A DNA stretch of 55,207 bases from Actinomycetota bacterium (GTDB lineage: Bacteria; Actinomycetota; Thermoleophilia; RBG-16-64-13): positions 1 to 55,207 of the forward strand of contig JAMDEO010000140.1 in NCBI GenBank assembly GCA_023483915.1, read 5' to 3'. Under the pieces are notes generated by a model that was not told the origin of the DNA, searched no databases, and saw only the letters and a list, made by a program, of their open reading frames with translations. This document shows, piece after piece, positions 8,604 through 18,176 of the stretch (position 1 is the stretch's first letter; the number at the start of each line of letters is the position of its first letter). A program made the translations under genes and the position numbers.

Positions 8604-9857
8604 ATGGCGCTAGAAGAATATCGAGCCGAAATGGAAACGTGCTGCCGGTGCTCAGCCTGCAAGTTCATTCCCTTGGAAAAGGTCACCGGATACGAGCACA
8701 CCAACGTTTGCCCCAGCATCTCGCGATACAACTTCCACAGCTACTCAGGCGGCGGGCGCATGGGATTTGGCCTGGGCCTCATCGGCGACCGAGTGGAGTA
8801 CACGCCGAAGACTGCGGAAGTCATCTACAACTGTCACCTGTGTGGCGCCTGTGACGTGTCGTGCAAGTACGCCATGGAGTTCGACGTGTTGGAGCCACTT
8901 TACGCGATGCGGGAGGACTGCGTAAATAGTGGCCAGACCGTTCCCGTCTGGGACGAGTTGGTCCGGACCATGAAGAGCCAGGGCCCCATGATCATGGGAG
9001 CAAACGGCAAGCGGGGCGCATGGTTCAAAGACCTAGAAGTCAAGGACTACACCAAAGAGAAGGCCTCGGTCGTCTTCCACGCCGGTTGTCTGGCGAGCTA
9101 CGACGTGGCGAGCGGGGAGGTGGCGGCAGCCGCGATTTCGCTCTTGGCCAGGGCAGGTGTGGACGTGGGCATTGCCAAGGATCGGGAGCTGTGTTGCGGC
9201 GGCCGCGCCTACGAGATGGGATATCGCACCGAAGCGTCCGAGCAGGCCAAGCTCAACGTAGCTCGTTTCAAGGCATCCGGGGCGACCGAGCTCGTGACCG
9301 GTTGTGCGCACTGCTACCAGTACTTCAAGGTCCTTTATCCCAAACTGGGCCTGGATCCCGGGGTGAAGGTTTCTCACACCAGCGAGTATCTGGCCGATCT
9401 GGTGGCGCAAGGGAAATTGAAACCCACGAAGCGAGTAGAGATGACGCTCACCTATCACGACCCCTGTCACCTCGGCCGTCTGAGCGAACCCTGGATCTCC
9501 TGGCAAGGAGTCCAGCGCGAAAGGCACTTCCGGGTGTACGACCCACCGCGCACGCTGCGCCGGGGCACATACGGTGTCTATGAACCGCCCCGCGATCTCC
9601 TCCGAAGCATCCCAGGAGTGCGCCTAGTGGAGATGGACAGGATCAAGGAATACGCTTGGTGCTGCGGGGCGGGCGGCGGAGTTAGGGAGACCAATCCTGA
9701 ATTCGCGGCCTGGACGGCCGCCGAAAGGTTGAGCGAGGCCGAGTCCGCAGGTGCTGAGGCTCTTGTCACCGCCTGCCCGCACTGCGTGCAGAACCTGAAA
9801 GGCAGCACAGGGGTGGAGGTCTATGACGTCGTCGAAATCTTGGACAAAGCAATCTAG
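8604..9857 (+). CDS. Soluble iron-sulfur protein with two CCG domains (GlcF/HdrD-like)
   Basis: A 417-aa protein. The N-terminus has an atypical Cys cluster (CCRCSACK... NVCPS) and a second motif (CHLCGACDVSCK) for 4Fe-4S binding. Two CCG domains follow: HAGCLAS / ELCCGGRAY / CAHCYQ, and HDPCHLGR / AWCCGAGGG / CPHCVQ. These ligate a non-cubane or 4Fe-4S cluster in HdrB/HdrD-type proteins. Between HDPCHLGR and the last CCG motif is a segment with two similar blocks (VYDPPRTLRRG and VYEPPRDLLRS). With flanking FAD oxidases it probably acts as their electron-transfer subunit. ATG start preceded by GGGAAGGA. Confidence 0.88.
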   Translation: MALEEYRAEMETCCRCSACKFIPLEKVTGYEHTNVCPSISRYNFHSYSGGGRMGFGLGLIGDRVEYTPKTAEVIYNCHLCGACDVSCKYAMEFDVLEPLYAMREDCVNSGQTVPVWDELVRTMKSQGPMIMGANGKRGAWFKDLEVKDYTKEKASVVFHAGCLASYDVASGEVAAAAISLLARAGVDVGIAKDRELCCGGRAYEMGYRTEASEQAKLNVARFKASGATELVTGCAHCYQYFKVLYPKLGLDPGVKVSHTSEYLADLVAQGKLKPTKRVEMTLTYHDPCHLGRLSEPWISWQGVQRERHFRVYDPPRTLRRGTYGVYEPPRDLLRSIPGVRLVEMDRIKEYAWCCGAGGGVRETNPEFAAWTAAERLSEAESAGAEALVTACPHCVQNLKGSTGVEVYDVVEILDKAI

Positions 9858-9869
9858 GGGGTGTCGGAG

Positions 9870-11417
9870 ATGACTCTCGCGAAGGAACAATACAAGGCTT
9901 TCGAGGCGATAGTCGGACTGGAGAATATCTCCGACGACCCGGTAGATCTGGACGCCTGGGCATGGCGCTCGGGCCAGGCCGCCATGGCCCAAGAGTTCAA
10001 GCCTCGTTTCGAGGCCATCCTCATGCCCGCAAGCACCCAAGAAGTGCAGGCGATCGTACGCCTCTGCAACAAGTTGGGCGTCCAGTTCAAGGCCTCCAGT
10101 ACCGGCTGGGGCGTCTATTGCGACGCGGGCGGCCCCGGCTGCATCAAGTTGGACCTGCGGCGTATGAACAGGATCATCGAGATAAACGAAGACAACATGT
10201 ACGCAGTGGTAGAGCCGTACGTCATTCATGCCCAGCTCCAAGCAGAGCTGATGAAGCGGGGATTGACCTGCAATGTCAATGGAGCCGGAGGTGTCACCTC
10301 CGCCATGCCTTTAGCCGCGCACGAGGGCATCGGGCACATGAGCGGTACCTGCAGCATCAGCGAGCGCAATCAGCTCGCGGCTGAGTGGGTTACGCCCGAA
10401 GGCGAGGTAATCCAGACAGGGTCGCTCGGTGCTTTGGGCGAGTGGTTCTGCGGTGACGGGCCCGGCCCCTCCCTTCGAGGCATCATGCGAGGCAATGTGG
10501 TGCCTCTTGGTGGTCTAGGCGTGTACACCAAGGCGGCGCTCAAGATCTACCATTGGCCCGGCCCGCCCACCATGGAGCTCAAAGGTAACTCGCCGAACTA
10601 CGCCCCGGCGAGGCCACCGGAGAACTTCCTGCTTCGCTACCTCTCGTGGCCCACGGAAGAAGGCCGGGCTGCCGGCATGCAGAAGCTAGGCGAGTGCGAA
10701 ATTGCTTTTGGGATGATGGGTTTCAACCCGAACATGGTTGCAGCCAACGTTGCCACCTGCAATGAGGAAGAGCTCGAGCTTGTGGAGGAATACAACAAGG
10801 AGATCGTAGGTCCGGGTTTCTGCTTGGTCATCGCCGGCAACTCCCCCCGTGACTTCGCCTACAAGAAGGCAGTGCTGGAGCAGATGATCAAAGACACCGG
10901 GGCCACCTCTCTCAAAGCAGTGGAAGAAGGTGACGTGGAGACCAGCTTCATCTGGCGCTTCATCCGCGTCACGGCTTCCATCCGAGAAACCATGCGGGGA
11001 ACCGGCGTTTTCGGCGGGGAAGTCTTCGGAACCGACTCCTACCGTGTCCAATCGAACTTCATCCAGCACTCTAGGACGGACAAGAAGGATCTCATCGACC
11101 GAGGTCTCGTCTACCCAGACAACACGGACCCGTTCATCACCTCACTCGAGCAGGGGCAACTGGCCCACTCGGAAGTGCTTCTGCGGTGGACGCCCGCCCC
11201 GGATGTCGCCGCGGCCGCCATGGAGTACGTGGGCAAGGCAAACACCAACGCCGTCAACGGGCACTACGGGCTGCCGCACCACCTGTTCAATGACTTCCAG
11301 CACGATTTCTTCGGACCCCACACTTCGAACTACACCCATTGGCTGCGATGGGTATGCGCGAGCTTTGATCCCAACGGGGTGTCTGAAGCCAGCAACCACA
11401 TAAACGCAAAGGACTAG
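9870..11417 (+). CDS. FAD-linked oxidase (VAO/4-cresol dehydrogenase-like)
   Basis: A 515-aa flavoprotein of a different subfamily from the two paralogues upstream. The FAD domain carries SSTGWGVYCDAGG, KLDLRRMNRI, VVEPYVIHAQL and GNVVPLGGLGVYTKAALKIY; the C-terminal cap ends WVCASFDPNGVSEASNHI, like the partial gene at the window start. Vanillyl-alcohol-oxidase-type enzymes attack para-substituted phenols or hydroxy acids, but the histidine or tyrosine that would bind FAD covalently cannot be assigned here. ATG 9870 is preferred over GTG 9861 because GGGGGTG sits at the right distance only for the ATG. It is the last gene of the cluster. Confidence 0.85.
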   Translation: MTLAKEQYKAFEAIVGLENISDDPVDLDAWAWRSGQAAMAQEFKPRFEAILMPASTQEVQAIVRLCNKLGVQFKASSTGWGVYCDAGGPGCIKLDLRRMNRIIEINEDNMYAVVEPYVIHAQLQAELMKRGLTCNVNGAGGVTSAMPLAAHEGIGHMSGTCSISERNQLAAEWVTPEGEVIQTGSLGALGEWFCGDGPGPSLRGIMRGNVVPLGGLGVYTKAALKIYHWPGPPTMELKGNSPNYAPARPPENFLLRYLSWPTEEGRAAGMQKLGECEIAFGMMGFNPNMVAANVATCNEEELELVEEYNKEIVGPGFCLVIAGNSPRDFAYKKAVLEQMIKDTGATSLKAVEEGDVETSFIWRFIRVTASIRETMRGTGVFGGEVFGTDSYRVQSNFIQHSRTDKKDLIDRGLVYPDNTDPFITSLEQGQLAHSEVLLRWTPAPDVAAAAMEYVGKANTNAVNGHYGLPHHLFNDFQHDFFGPHTSNYTHWLRWVCASFDPNGVSEASNHINAKD

Positions 11418-11469
11418 AAACTGAGCTCCGGGGTGCGGCTCATCGCTCCGCCCCCTTGATGTCGACTGA

Positions 11470-11664
11470 CTAGGAGCCTGTCGGAAAATCAAGCCGCGGC
11501 CCCCAGGCAGCACTGGCCGGCGCGGGAGAGCGTCCGCCCAGAGGGCACCCGGTCGCTTTCGTAGTGCTGCTCCGCGCTCTCCCTGCGTCCTTCTCTCGCG
11601 CATACCCATCGCAGCCCGGGTGCCCTTTGGGCGAGCGGGGCTTCGTGTCCCGACAGGCTGCTAG
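11470..11664. mobile_element. MITE-like inverted-repeat element, no coding capacity
   Basis: The ends form a near-perfect inverted repeat: CTAGGAGCCTGTCGG at 11470-11484 and the complement of CTAGCAGCCTGTCGG at 11650-11664 (one mismatch). A second inverted pair lies inside: 11535-11552 and 11616-11633, 18 bases with one mismatch (core GGGCACCCGG). An AAGCC/GGCTT pair and a GCAGCACT/AGTGCTGC pair also occur. CTAG at both edges could be a 4-base target duplication, as made by some IS5-type elements. It lies between the ends of two convergent genes, and the right-hand CTAG contains the stop codon of the aminotransferase. It could also simply be a large bidirectional terminator. Confidence 0.55.
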
Positions 11665-13046
11665 CTGCTCCGGCCTGTCAGGGCTGATAGGCAGTCGTCT
11701 AGCAGGCGGGTATGCAGGTTGACGTCGTCGCTGCTCGTGAAGGGGCACATCAAGGCCATATTGTGAAAGGGAGTGAGTAACACTCCTCGGTTCAGCAAGA
11801 AGAGATGGATGAACGCCTCGAGCAGGGCATTGCGGCCTTGGTGTGCCTCGCCGCCATTTCTTGGTGGGCGGGGAAGGAAGAGATACTCGACTCGCGCCCC
11901 GATTCGGGTGACGTGCCATGGCAGTTGGTAGTGGGCCAGCAGCCGAATTACGCCTTCTTCGAAACGTTCGGCCTGCGAAATCATGTGCCGGAAGTTCTCC
12001 TCGATCATGGCTTCCGAGAGCGTTGCTCGAATCGCACGGAGCTGGAGTGCACTTCCGGCGAGGGTGCCGCCAAACCCGAAGTGGTTGATCTCCTGGCCGG
12101 TACGGAAATGCGGGAGCACGGTCCAAATGCGTCGCGCCATCTGTTCGGAGGCTCCCCAAACCGCCACGGGAATGCCCCCCGCGATGCTCTTGCCAAGCAC
12201 GAAGAAGTCAGGATCTAGACCGTACGCACGGGTGTAGCCGCCCGGACCGGTGGAGACGGTGTGCGTCTCGTCGATGACGAGTGCTACGCCGTAGGTGCGG
12301 GTCAACCGGCGGAGCGTCTCATGGAAACCCGGCTCAGCCGGGACCATCCCAATGTTTGTGAGTACGGGCTCGGTGAGCACGCAGGCCACGTCTCCAGGTC
12401 TGAGCGCTTCCTCCAGCGCATCGGCCTTGTTGAACTCGACCAAGCGCGTGGTCTCGAGGTGGTGCATAGCGTTGGGATGAACGCCGCTCCTGGGAACCAT
12501 ACGGTTCTCGGCGTCCAGCTCCACCTGGGTCTCGTCGACGCTTCCGTGGTAGTTCCAGTTGAACGTGACGATCTTGTCCCGGCCGGACACCATGCGGCAC
12601 AAACGGATGACAAAGCGGTTGGCATCGGTTGCCGAAGTGGTCACCTGCCAATATGGCAGGCCAAAACGCTCTTGAAGGGCCTCACCGACCCAGAGGCTGT
12701 CCTCGGTGGGCAACATGAAGGTGGAACCTTTCTTCAACTGATCTTCGATGGCTCGAACGACAGCGGGGTTGGCGTGGCCGAACATGGCGCCGGTGTCTCC
12801 CAAGGCGAAATCGACGTAAGTGTGGCCGTCGACATCTGTGAGGCGAGCGCCGTTCGCCTCCGACACGTACAGGGGATACGTCCCCGGCCACTGCTGCATC
12901 CAATGCATGGGAGCGCCGTAGAGGAACAACTCGAGTGCCCGCCGGTACATCTCTCCCGATTTCGGGTGCGAGCTTTCGAAGACCGTTTGCTCGTGTTGGA
13001 GAAGCTGTCGGACCCTCTCCGGATCGATCCCGTGCGCAATGCCCAT
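11661..13046 (-). CDS. Class III aminotransferase (glutamate-1-semialdehyde aminomutase-like)
   Basis: A 461-aa PLP enzyme of fold type I. Diagnostic parts are DVDGHTYVDFALGDTGAMFGHANP, the phosphate-binding TTSATDANRF region, NWNYHGSVDET, VIDETHT (PLP-ring Asp) and VLGKSIAGG with Lys286 as the likely Schiff-base residue. The family includes HemL, beta-amino-acid and amine transaminases. No other tetrapyrrole gene is nearby, so a catabolic transaminase is more likely than HemL. ATG 13046 has AAGGAGA seven bases upstream; the frame is open further but without a ribosome site. A related aminotransferase lies at 19090-20487. Single gene, divergent from the histidine kinase. Confidence 0.9.
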   Translation of the reverse strand: MGIAHGIDPERVRQLLQHEQTVFESSHPKSGEMYRRALELFLYGAPMHWMQQWPGTYPLYVSEANGARLTDVDGHTYVDFALGDTGAMFGHANPAVVRAIEDQLKKGSTFMLPTEDSLWVGEALQERFGLPYWQVTTSATDANRFVIRLCRMVSGRDKIVTFNWNYHGSVDETQVELDAENRMVPRSGVHPNAMHHLETTRLVEFNKADALEEALRPGDVACVLTEPVLTNIGMVPAEPGFHETLRRLTRTYGVALVIDETHTVSTGPGGYTRAYGLDPDFFVLGKSIAGGIPVAVWGASEQMARRIWTVLPHFRTGQEINHFGFGGTLAGSALQLRAIRATLSEAMIEENFRHMISQAERFEEGVIRLLAHYQLPWHVTRIGARVEYLFLPRPPRNGGEAHQGRNALLEAFIHLFLLNRGVLLTPFHNMALMCPFTSSDDVNLHTRLLDDCLSALTGRSS

Positions 13047-13413
13047 AGCAGGTCTCCTTGCCGGCAAAGTCCCGGTTTCACTAGGCACAAACCGCGAATG
13101 ATTATGACAAGCCAAGGAGTTGCCCGCCAGGTACATCGGCGCGGAATCAAGCGCATCTGCACCGTGTGGCAGCATGGTGGCGCCACGGGTTTGCGCCCGC
13201 TGCCAGAGGCTAACGGCGCGAAGGGCGGTCACCGCTGCCCTAACGGGGCCCTTGGACCCTCTGGTCCGAAGATTCTGGTTCGGCTAACGGGCTGCCCTGG
13301 CCCCTCTACTGAGTTTCCGGCTACTTGTCGATACATGAGAGGTGATGTCCAACGACAGGGCGTGCTCGTGCGACAAGAGCCACAGCCGGCGGCGGTAAGA
13401 GAAGGTCCTCGGA
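13047..13413. other. Divergent intergenic region, no gene seen
   Basis: 367 bases between the divergent aminotransferase and histidine kinase genes. A short hairpin (GGACC/GGTCC around 13254-13268) is visible. I found no convincing sigma-70 promoter pair and no credible coding sequence; the long frames crossing it are shadows of the aminotransferase. Confidence 0.4.
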
Positions 13414-16400
13414 ATGATCGAGGGGCGACAACAAGCCCAAAAAGAGGCAGAAGCGGTTTTCAGTGAGGTCCTGCTGGAAGCGCTGCCCGACGGCGTCATT
13501 ACCTACCGGCAAGATGGTCAGTGCCGGTCGGCCAACCGAACTGCTTCCGACCTGCTCGGGGTCTCCCTCCAGTGCCTCCTGAGTCAGAACTTCCGAACGA
13601 TCAGCTCCTGGAAAGAATGGGGACTCCTGGCTCGGGCGGAGGAGACGATGAAGACCGGTTCTTCGCAGGAATGGGAGACACCCTTCGTTTCTACGGCGGG
13701 GAGAAGCCTCTGGCTTCGCTTCCGCTTGGAGCGCATCGAACTGGAACGGGAGCCGACCCTCCTTCTCATCTTCACCGATATCTCCGGGCGTAAGGCAATT
13801 GAGGGTTCCCTGGAGCTCACTCAGATCTCAGTTGATCTTGCGCCGGACTTCATCCACTGGATCGGGCCCGAGGGGCAGATTCTTGGGGTCAGTGAGTCCG
13901 GCTGCACCCGATACGGGTATTCACGGGAGGAGATGCTGCATCTCACCGTTTTTGATCTCGATCCGGAGCTAAGACCCGAGACGTGGGCCGAACGTTGGGG
14001 AGTCAATAGAAGGGGAATCCCTCTCATAATTGAGAGCGTGCACAGGACCAAAGCCGGGGAGCTCTTCCCGGTAGAGGTGACCAGGACCTACGTCCAGCAC
14101 GGCGAGCGAGAATACGTCGTAGCTTTCGCCCGTGATATCAGCGAGCGTAAGCGCGCCGAGGAGGCGGTACGGCGGGCCAGCCAGTACAACCGCAGCCTGA
14201 TTGAGGCAGCCCTCGACCCCCTGGTCACGATCGGGCCGGACGGCACCATCACGGACGTCAACGAGGCCACGGTCAAGGTCACCGGCCGCACGCGCGAGGA
14301 GCTTCTTGGGACGGACTTTTCCACCTACTTCACCGATCCCGAAAGCGCGCGCCGAGGCTACATGGAGGTTTTCACCACCGGGTCGGTGACCGACTACCCA
14401 CTGACAATTCGCAGTGCGGGCGGTATGCCCACCGATGTTCTCTACAACGCTTCCCTATACCGTGATCAACAAGGTAGGGTGCTCGGAGTATTCGCCGCCG
14501 CCCGCGACATAACCGAGCACAAGCGGGCGAAGGAGGTCCTCAGCGAAAGCGAGGAACGCTTCCGCGGGGTGTTCGAGCAAAACTCGGTCGGGATCGCCCT
14601 TCTGGGTACGGACCTGCGCATCACGAAGGCCAACTGCGCCCTCTGCCAGATGCTGGGATACGGCGAGAGTGAACTGGTCGGCAAGACCATTTCCGACATC
14701 ACGGCCGAGGAGGACGTGAAGCGCAGCCTGGAGAGCGTTCATTCCCTTTACGAAAGTGGCCAACCTGTCTTGAACATGGAGAAACGCTACCTTCGCAAGG
14801 ACGGTGAGGTCATCTGGGGGCACGTTTCTGCTTCGGTCCTGCGCGGTAAAGACGGGAAACCCGTAGGTACCGTGGCGGTGATAAGCGATGTCAGCGCCCG
14901 AAAGAAGACAGAAGAAGCTCTGCGTCTCACCCAACTCTCGGTGGACCAGGCGGCTGATCTCATCCACTGGATTGATCCGGATGGCCGCATCCTTTACGTA
15001 AGCGACTCGATGTGTGAACGCGGCGGCTATAGTCGCGACGAGTTGTTGGGCATGAGCATCTTGGATCTCGACCCTTCGCAGACGCCGGACTCATGGGACC
15101 GTCATTGGCGCGAGCTCAAGGAAAAGGGATCGATTGTTTTTGAATCCGTTCACCGCACCAAACAAGGTGAGGTTTTTCCAGTTGAGCTCACTGTCAACTA
15201 CGTGGAATCTGAGGGCAAGGAATACAACTTTGCTTTTGGCCGCGACATCAGCGAGCGCAAGCGAGCGGAGGAGGCGCTGAAAACGAGCCAGGCTCAGCTT
15301 GAGGCGGCGATGGACCTGGCAGATATGGTCAACTGGGAACTCGACGTGGAAAGGCGCGTTTTCACGTTCAACGATCGGTTCTATAGCCTCTACGGAACAA
15401 CTGCTGCCCGCGAGGGCGGCTACGAAATGCCCGCCGATGTGTATGCCCAGACATTCCTTCACCCCGACGAGCGGAACATGCTTGCGGAGGAAGTGCAAAA
15501 GGCCGTGCAAAGCAATGATCCCAACTTTCGCGGGTATCTGGAGCACCGGATAGTTCGTCGAGATGGAGAGATCCGGCATATCAACGTGCGCTACGGAATC
15601 ACGAAGGACGAACACGGCAGGACTATCAAGACCCATGGTGCAAACCAGGACATCACCGAGCGCAAGCGAACCGAGGAGGCTCTGGCCCTAGCTGAAGAGC
15701 AGTTGCGCCAGGCCCAGAAGATGGAGGCGGTAGGACAGCTCGCCGGCGGAATCGCCCACGACTTCAACAATCTTCTTACAGCAATCATGGGATATGCGGA
15801 CCTACTTCTAGCCCCCGATCACGTGATCGACGGCTCCTGCCGCCCGGATCTGGAGGAGATCAGAAACGCGGCCGAGCGAGCGAGCACTCTCACCCGGCAA
15901 ATCCTTGCCTTCTCCAGACGCCAGGCACTTCGTCCTAGCGTGGTGTCGCTAAATGAGGTCATTGGTGGTACTGATCGGCTCCTTCGGCGGACCTTGGGCG
16001 AAGACATCGATCTAGTCACGCTTCTCTGCGCGGATCTTGGCCGGGTGGAGTTGGACATCTCACAGTTTGAACAGGTGCTCATCAATCTGGTCCTCAACGC
16101 TCGCGACGCCATGAGCCAAGGAGGCAAGCTGACCATTGAGACGGCAAATGTTGAGCTGGGGGAGGACTATGCAAGGTCGCATCCAGGTGTCAAACCCGGC
16201 CTGCACGTGATGCTTGCCGTGTCCGATACTGGGACCGGCATGAGCACGGAGACTGCTGAGCGGGCTTTTGAGCCGTTCTTCACCACCAAGGAGCCGGGGA
16301 AGGGAACCGGCCTCGGGCTTTCGACCGTGTATGGGATAGTCAAGCAGAGCGGAGGAAACATCTACCTCTACAGTGAGCTTGGCCGGGGCACCACCGTCAA

Positions 16401-16881
16401 GATCTATCTACCTAGGGTGGAAAAGCCGACGCGAGAAACGCCCGCCGAAGAAGCGGAAAGGACTGACTCGATTGGAGGGAGCGAGACCATCCTTGTTGTC
16501 GAAGACGAGGAAGCCGTTCGGACTCTAGTCGGCAGAGTGCTCTGCAGCCTCGGATACAAGGTGATAACTGCGTGCCGTGGGGCGGAAGCCCTCTCTATAC
16601 TCGCCTCAAGCAATGGGTTCATAGATCTTCTTCTCACAGATGTCATTCTTCCCGGCGAGCTTCAGGGGAACCACGTCGCCCAAGAAGCTAAGGTCACTCA
16701 TCCGGATTTGCCGGTGCTTTATATGTCGGGATATACCCGTGACGCCATCGTGCACGCCGGCCGGCTGCAGGCGGGAGTCGATTACCTTGAGAAGCCCTTC
16801 ACTCCCGACCGCTTGGGGCACTATGTGCGTGAGATCCTCGATCGCCAAAAGGCAGAATTGAAGCTCGGCCGGGCTTGTTGA
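13414..16881 (+). CDS. Cytoplasmic hybrid histidine kinase with six PAS domains
   Basis: 1155 aa. About six PAS/PAC units run from residue ~15 to ~755; repeats 2 and 5 are close copies ([10 protein letters not shown] / [21 protein letters not shown]). Then follows HisKA with phospho-acceptor His782 ([11 protein letters not shown]), the ATPase domain ([11 protein letters not shown]-box, [21 protein letters not shown]), and a C-terminal receiver domain ([14 protein letters not shown] with Asp1076, YMSGY, LEKPFT). There is no signal peptide or membrane helix, so it senses a cytoplasmic ligand, redox state or light through PAS pockets. It is an orphan: no response regulator with an output domain is adjacent. 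ATG 13414 follows AGAGAAGG at a slightly long spacing. Confidence 0.93.
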   Translation: MIEGRQQAQKEAEAVFSEVLLEALPDGVITYRQDGQCRSANRTASDLLGVSLQCLLSQNFRTISSWKEWGLLARAEETMKTGSSQEWETPFVSTAGRSLWLRFRLERIELEREPTLLLIFTDISGRKAIEGSLELTQISVDLAPDFIHWIGPEGQILGVSESGCTRYGYSREEMLHLTVFDLDPELRPETWAERWGVNRRGIPLIIESVHRTKAGELFPVEVTRTYVQHGEREYVVAFARDISERKRAEEAVRRASQYNRSLIEAALDPLVTIGPDGTITDVNEATVKVTGRTREELLGTDFSTYFTDPESARRGYMEVFTTGSVTDYPLTIRSAGGMPTDVLYNASLYRDQQGRVLGVFAAARDITEHKRAKEVLSESEERFRGVFEQNSVGIALLGTDLRITKANCALCQMLGYGESELVGKTISDITAEEDVKRSLESVHSLYESGQPVLNMEKRYLRKDGEVIWGHVSASVLRGKDGKPVGTVAVISDVSARKKTEEALRLTQLSVDQAADLIHWIDPDGRILYVSDSMCERGGYSRDELLGMSILDLDPSQTPDSWDRHWRELKEKGSIVFESVHRTKQGEVFPVELTVNYVESEGKEYNFAFGRDISERKRAEEALKTSQAQLEAAMDLADMVNWELDVERRVFTFNDRFYSLYGTTAAREGGYEMPADVYAQTFLHPDERNMLAEEVQKAVQSNDPNFRGYLEHRIVRRDGEIRHINVRYGITKDEHGRTIKTHGANQDITERKRTEEALALAEEQLRQAQKMEAVGQLAGGIAHDFNNLLTAIMGYADLLLAPDHVIDGSCRPDLEEIRNAAERASTLTRQILAFSRRQALRPSVVSLNEVIGGTDRLLRRTLGEDIDLVTLLCADLGRVELDISQFEQVLINLVLNARDAMSQGGKLTIETANVELGEDYARSHPGVKPGLHVMLAVSDTGTGMSTETAERAFEPFFTTKEPGKGTGLGLSTVYGIVKQSGGNIYLYSELGRGTTVKIYLPRVEKPTRETPAEEAERTDSIGGSETILVVEDEEAVRTLVGRVLCSLGYKVITACRGAEALSILASSNGFIDLLLTDVILPGELQGNHVAQEAKVTHPDLPVLYMSGYTRDAIVHAGRLQAGVDYLEKPFTPDRLGHYVREILDRQKAELKLGRAC

Positions 16882-16949
16882 CGTACCATGCGCCCCTATT
16901 CCCGGCGCGACACCATAAGGCTAGGCTCGCTCCCCGCCCACCCACGAGT

Positions 16950-18044
16950 TCACGACATCAGCAGCACCGGTTTCACGGCTCTGCCTGCCGCGGATTCCTC
17001 GAAGGCAAGGTTGATATCCGCAAAATCAAAGGTGCTTACCAGTCGATCGAAGGGGTAGAGTCCCTTCCGGTACCAGCTGATCAGCTGCGGCAGAAAGACT
17101 CTTGGCACAGAGGAGCCCGAGAGGATGAACTTGAACTGCGCTGCCCGTGCGATTAACTCGGTCGCCTGAATTTGCAGCATTTCACCGGCCGGAACGTGAA
17201 CGGCGCCCAGTGTGCCCCCCATCCCCAGGCACTGAATGGCCGTTCTCCATGTGCTGTCCATCCCGGTCGTATCAAGCGCACAGCTTACCCCTCTGGGCGC
17301 TACGTCTCTAACCCTTGCGGGGACGTCGTCTTGCGCGGCGTTGAAAGCATGAGTCGCTCCCAACTCAAGCGCCAGCGCAAGCCGTTCGTCGTTGAGGTCC
17401 ACGGCGATGATGGGATCCGCACCAACGATACGCGCCGCCATGACGGCGCTAAGACCCACTGCCCCCGCGCCGAAAACTGCCATCTGGTCCCTAGCGCCCG
17501 CGCCGAGCGTGTTCATCACCGAACCGGCCCCAGTCATTAGGCCACACGTGAGGGCAGCGAGAAGATGCATGGGAATTTCGTCCGGTGCGTGGACCAGCGA
17601 GTTCGCCGGGGTAATCGCGTGGCTGGCAAATGACGACTGCTGGAAGAACGGGCTCGAGACCCACTGGCCATTATGCTTTACCGTGTGAGATCCATCCAGG
17701 CGAGCACCACCAAACATCAAGGGGTTTATGGCGTCGCACAAATGCCTGTGGCCGGAAGCGCAGGATGGACATTCACCACACGCAGGCCAGGACATCATGA
17801 CGCGATCACCCGGCTTGAAATCGATGACTGAGCTGCCGACCTCCTCCACAACGCCGGCGCCTTCGTGCCCGAGAACCGCGGGCAGGGCGACGATGTACTG
17901 CCCCATGACATCCGTGCGGCAGACGCCGCTCGCCTCGAGCCGGATCAGAACCTCGCGCGGCCCGACATCATCCAACTCCACCGTCTCGAAAGAGAACTTT
18001 CCTCCTGGCTCGCGGACCAGTGCCGCTGTTACATTGCTCCTCAC
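16950..18044 (-). CDS. Zinc-dependent alcohol dehydrogenase (MDR family)
   Basis: A 364-aa medium-chain dehydrogenase. It has the catalytic zinc ligands (SGVCRTD, LGHEGAG), the four-Cys structural zinc lobe (CGECPSCASGHRHLC) and the NAD-binding VFGAGAVGLSAV motif with an acidic residue after strand 2 (IIAVDLND), favouring NAD. The overall pattern resembles aryl- or allyl-alcohol dehydrogenases. It starts at GTG 18044, five bases after GGGGG. It is the last gene of a probable unit with the MBL hydrolase and aminotransferase upstream on the same strand, so it may oxidise an alcohol formed from their substrate. Confidence 0.9.
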   Translation of the reverse strand: MRSNVTAALVREPGGKFSFETVELDDVGPREVLIRLEASGVCRTDVMGQYIVALPAVLGHEGAGVVEEVGSSVIDFKPGDRVMMSWPACGECPSCASGHRHLCDAINPLMFGGARLDGSHTVKHNGQWVSSPFFQQSSFASHAITPANSLVHAPDEIPMHLLAALTCGLMTGAGSVMNTLGAGARDQMAVFGAGAVGLSAVMAARIVGADPIIAVDLNDERLALALELGATHAFNAAQDDVPARVRDVAPRGVSCALDTTGMDSTWRTAIQCLGMGGTLGAVHVPAGEMLQIQATELIARAAQFKFILSGSSVPRVFLPQLISWYRKGLYPFDRLVSTFDFADINLAFEESAAGRAVKPVLLMS

Positions 18045-18117
18045 CGATGCCCCCGATCGCGATGAACATAACCACCCAGGGTTGTCACACGCAATAGGAT
18101 GGCATACTCATGTCCGC

Positions 18118-18176
18118 GGTGGCTACTCGCGCGGAAGGTGGCTACCTACTCGCGGGAGGGTGGCTACTCGCGCGGA
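18118..18176. repeat. Short direct repeats at the 3' end of the MBL hydrolase gene
   Basis: GGTGGCTACTCGCGCGGA occurs exactly at 18118-18135 and 18159-18176, with a related copy (GGTGGCTAC...CTCGCGGGA) at 18137-18157. The third copy spans the stop codon and last codons of the MBL gene; the other two lie just beyond it. This looks like local slippage or duplication of the gene's end. Three irregularly spaced units are too few and too close for a CRISPR array. Confidence 0.7.

Noticed and set aside
9468..9600. Segment with two similar blocks (VYDPPRTLRRG, VYEPPRDLLRS) in the soluble CCG protein as a recent duplication
   Set aside because: Related CCG proteins, as I remember them, also have a longer loop here with a similar first block, so it is probably a family feature.
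11661..13046. Assignment of the aminotransferase as HemL for tetrapyrrole synthesis
   Set aside because: No hem genes nearby, and a second related aminotransferase lies in a catabolic context; family membership alone does not justify the symbol.
12261..13466. Long plus-strand open frame opposite the aminotransferase
   Set aside because: It mirrors the aminotransferase codons, has no domain motif or ribosome site, and exists because the real gene is GC-rich.
18118..18176. CRISPR-like repeat array
   Set aside because: Only three short units with 1-4 base gaps, overlapping a coding end and without cas genes.
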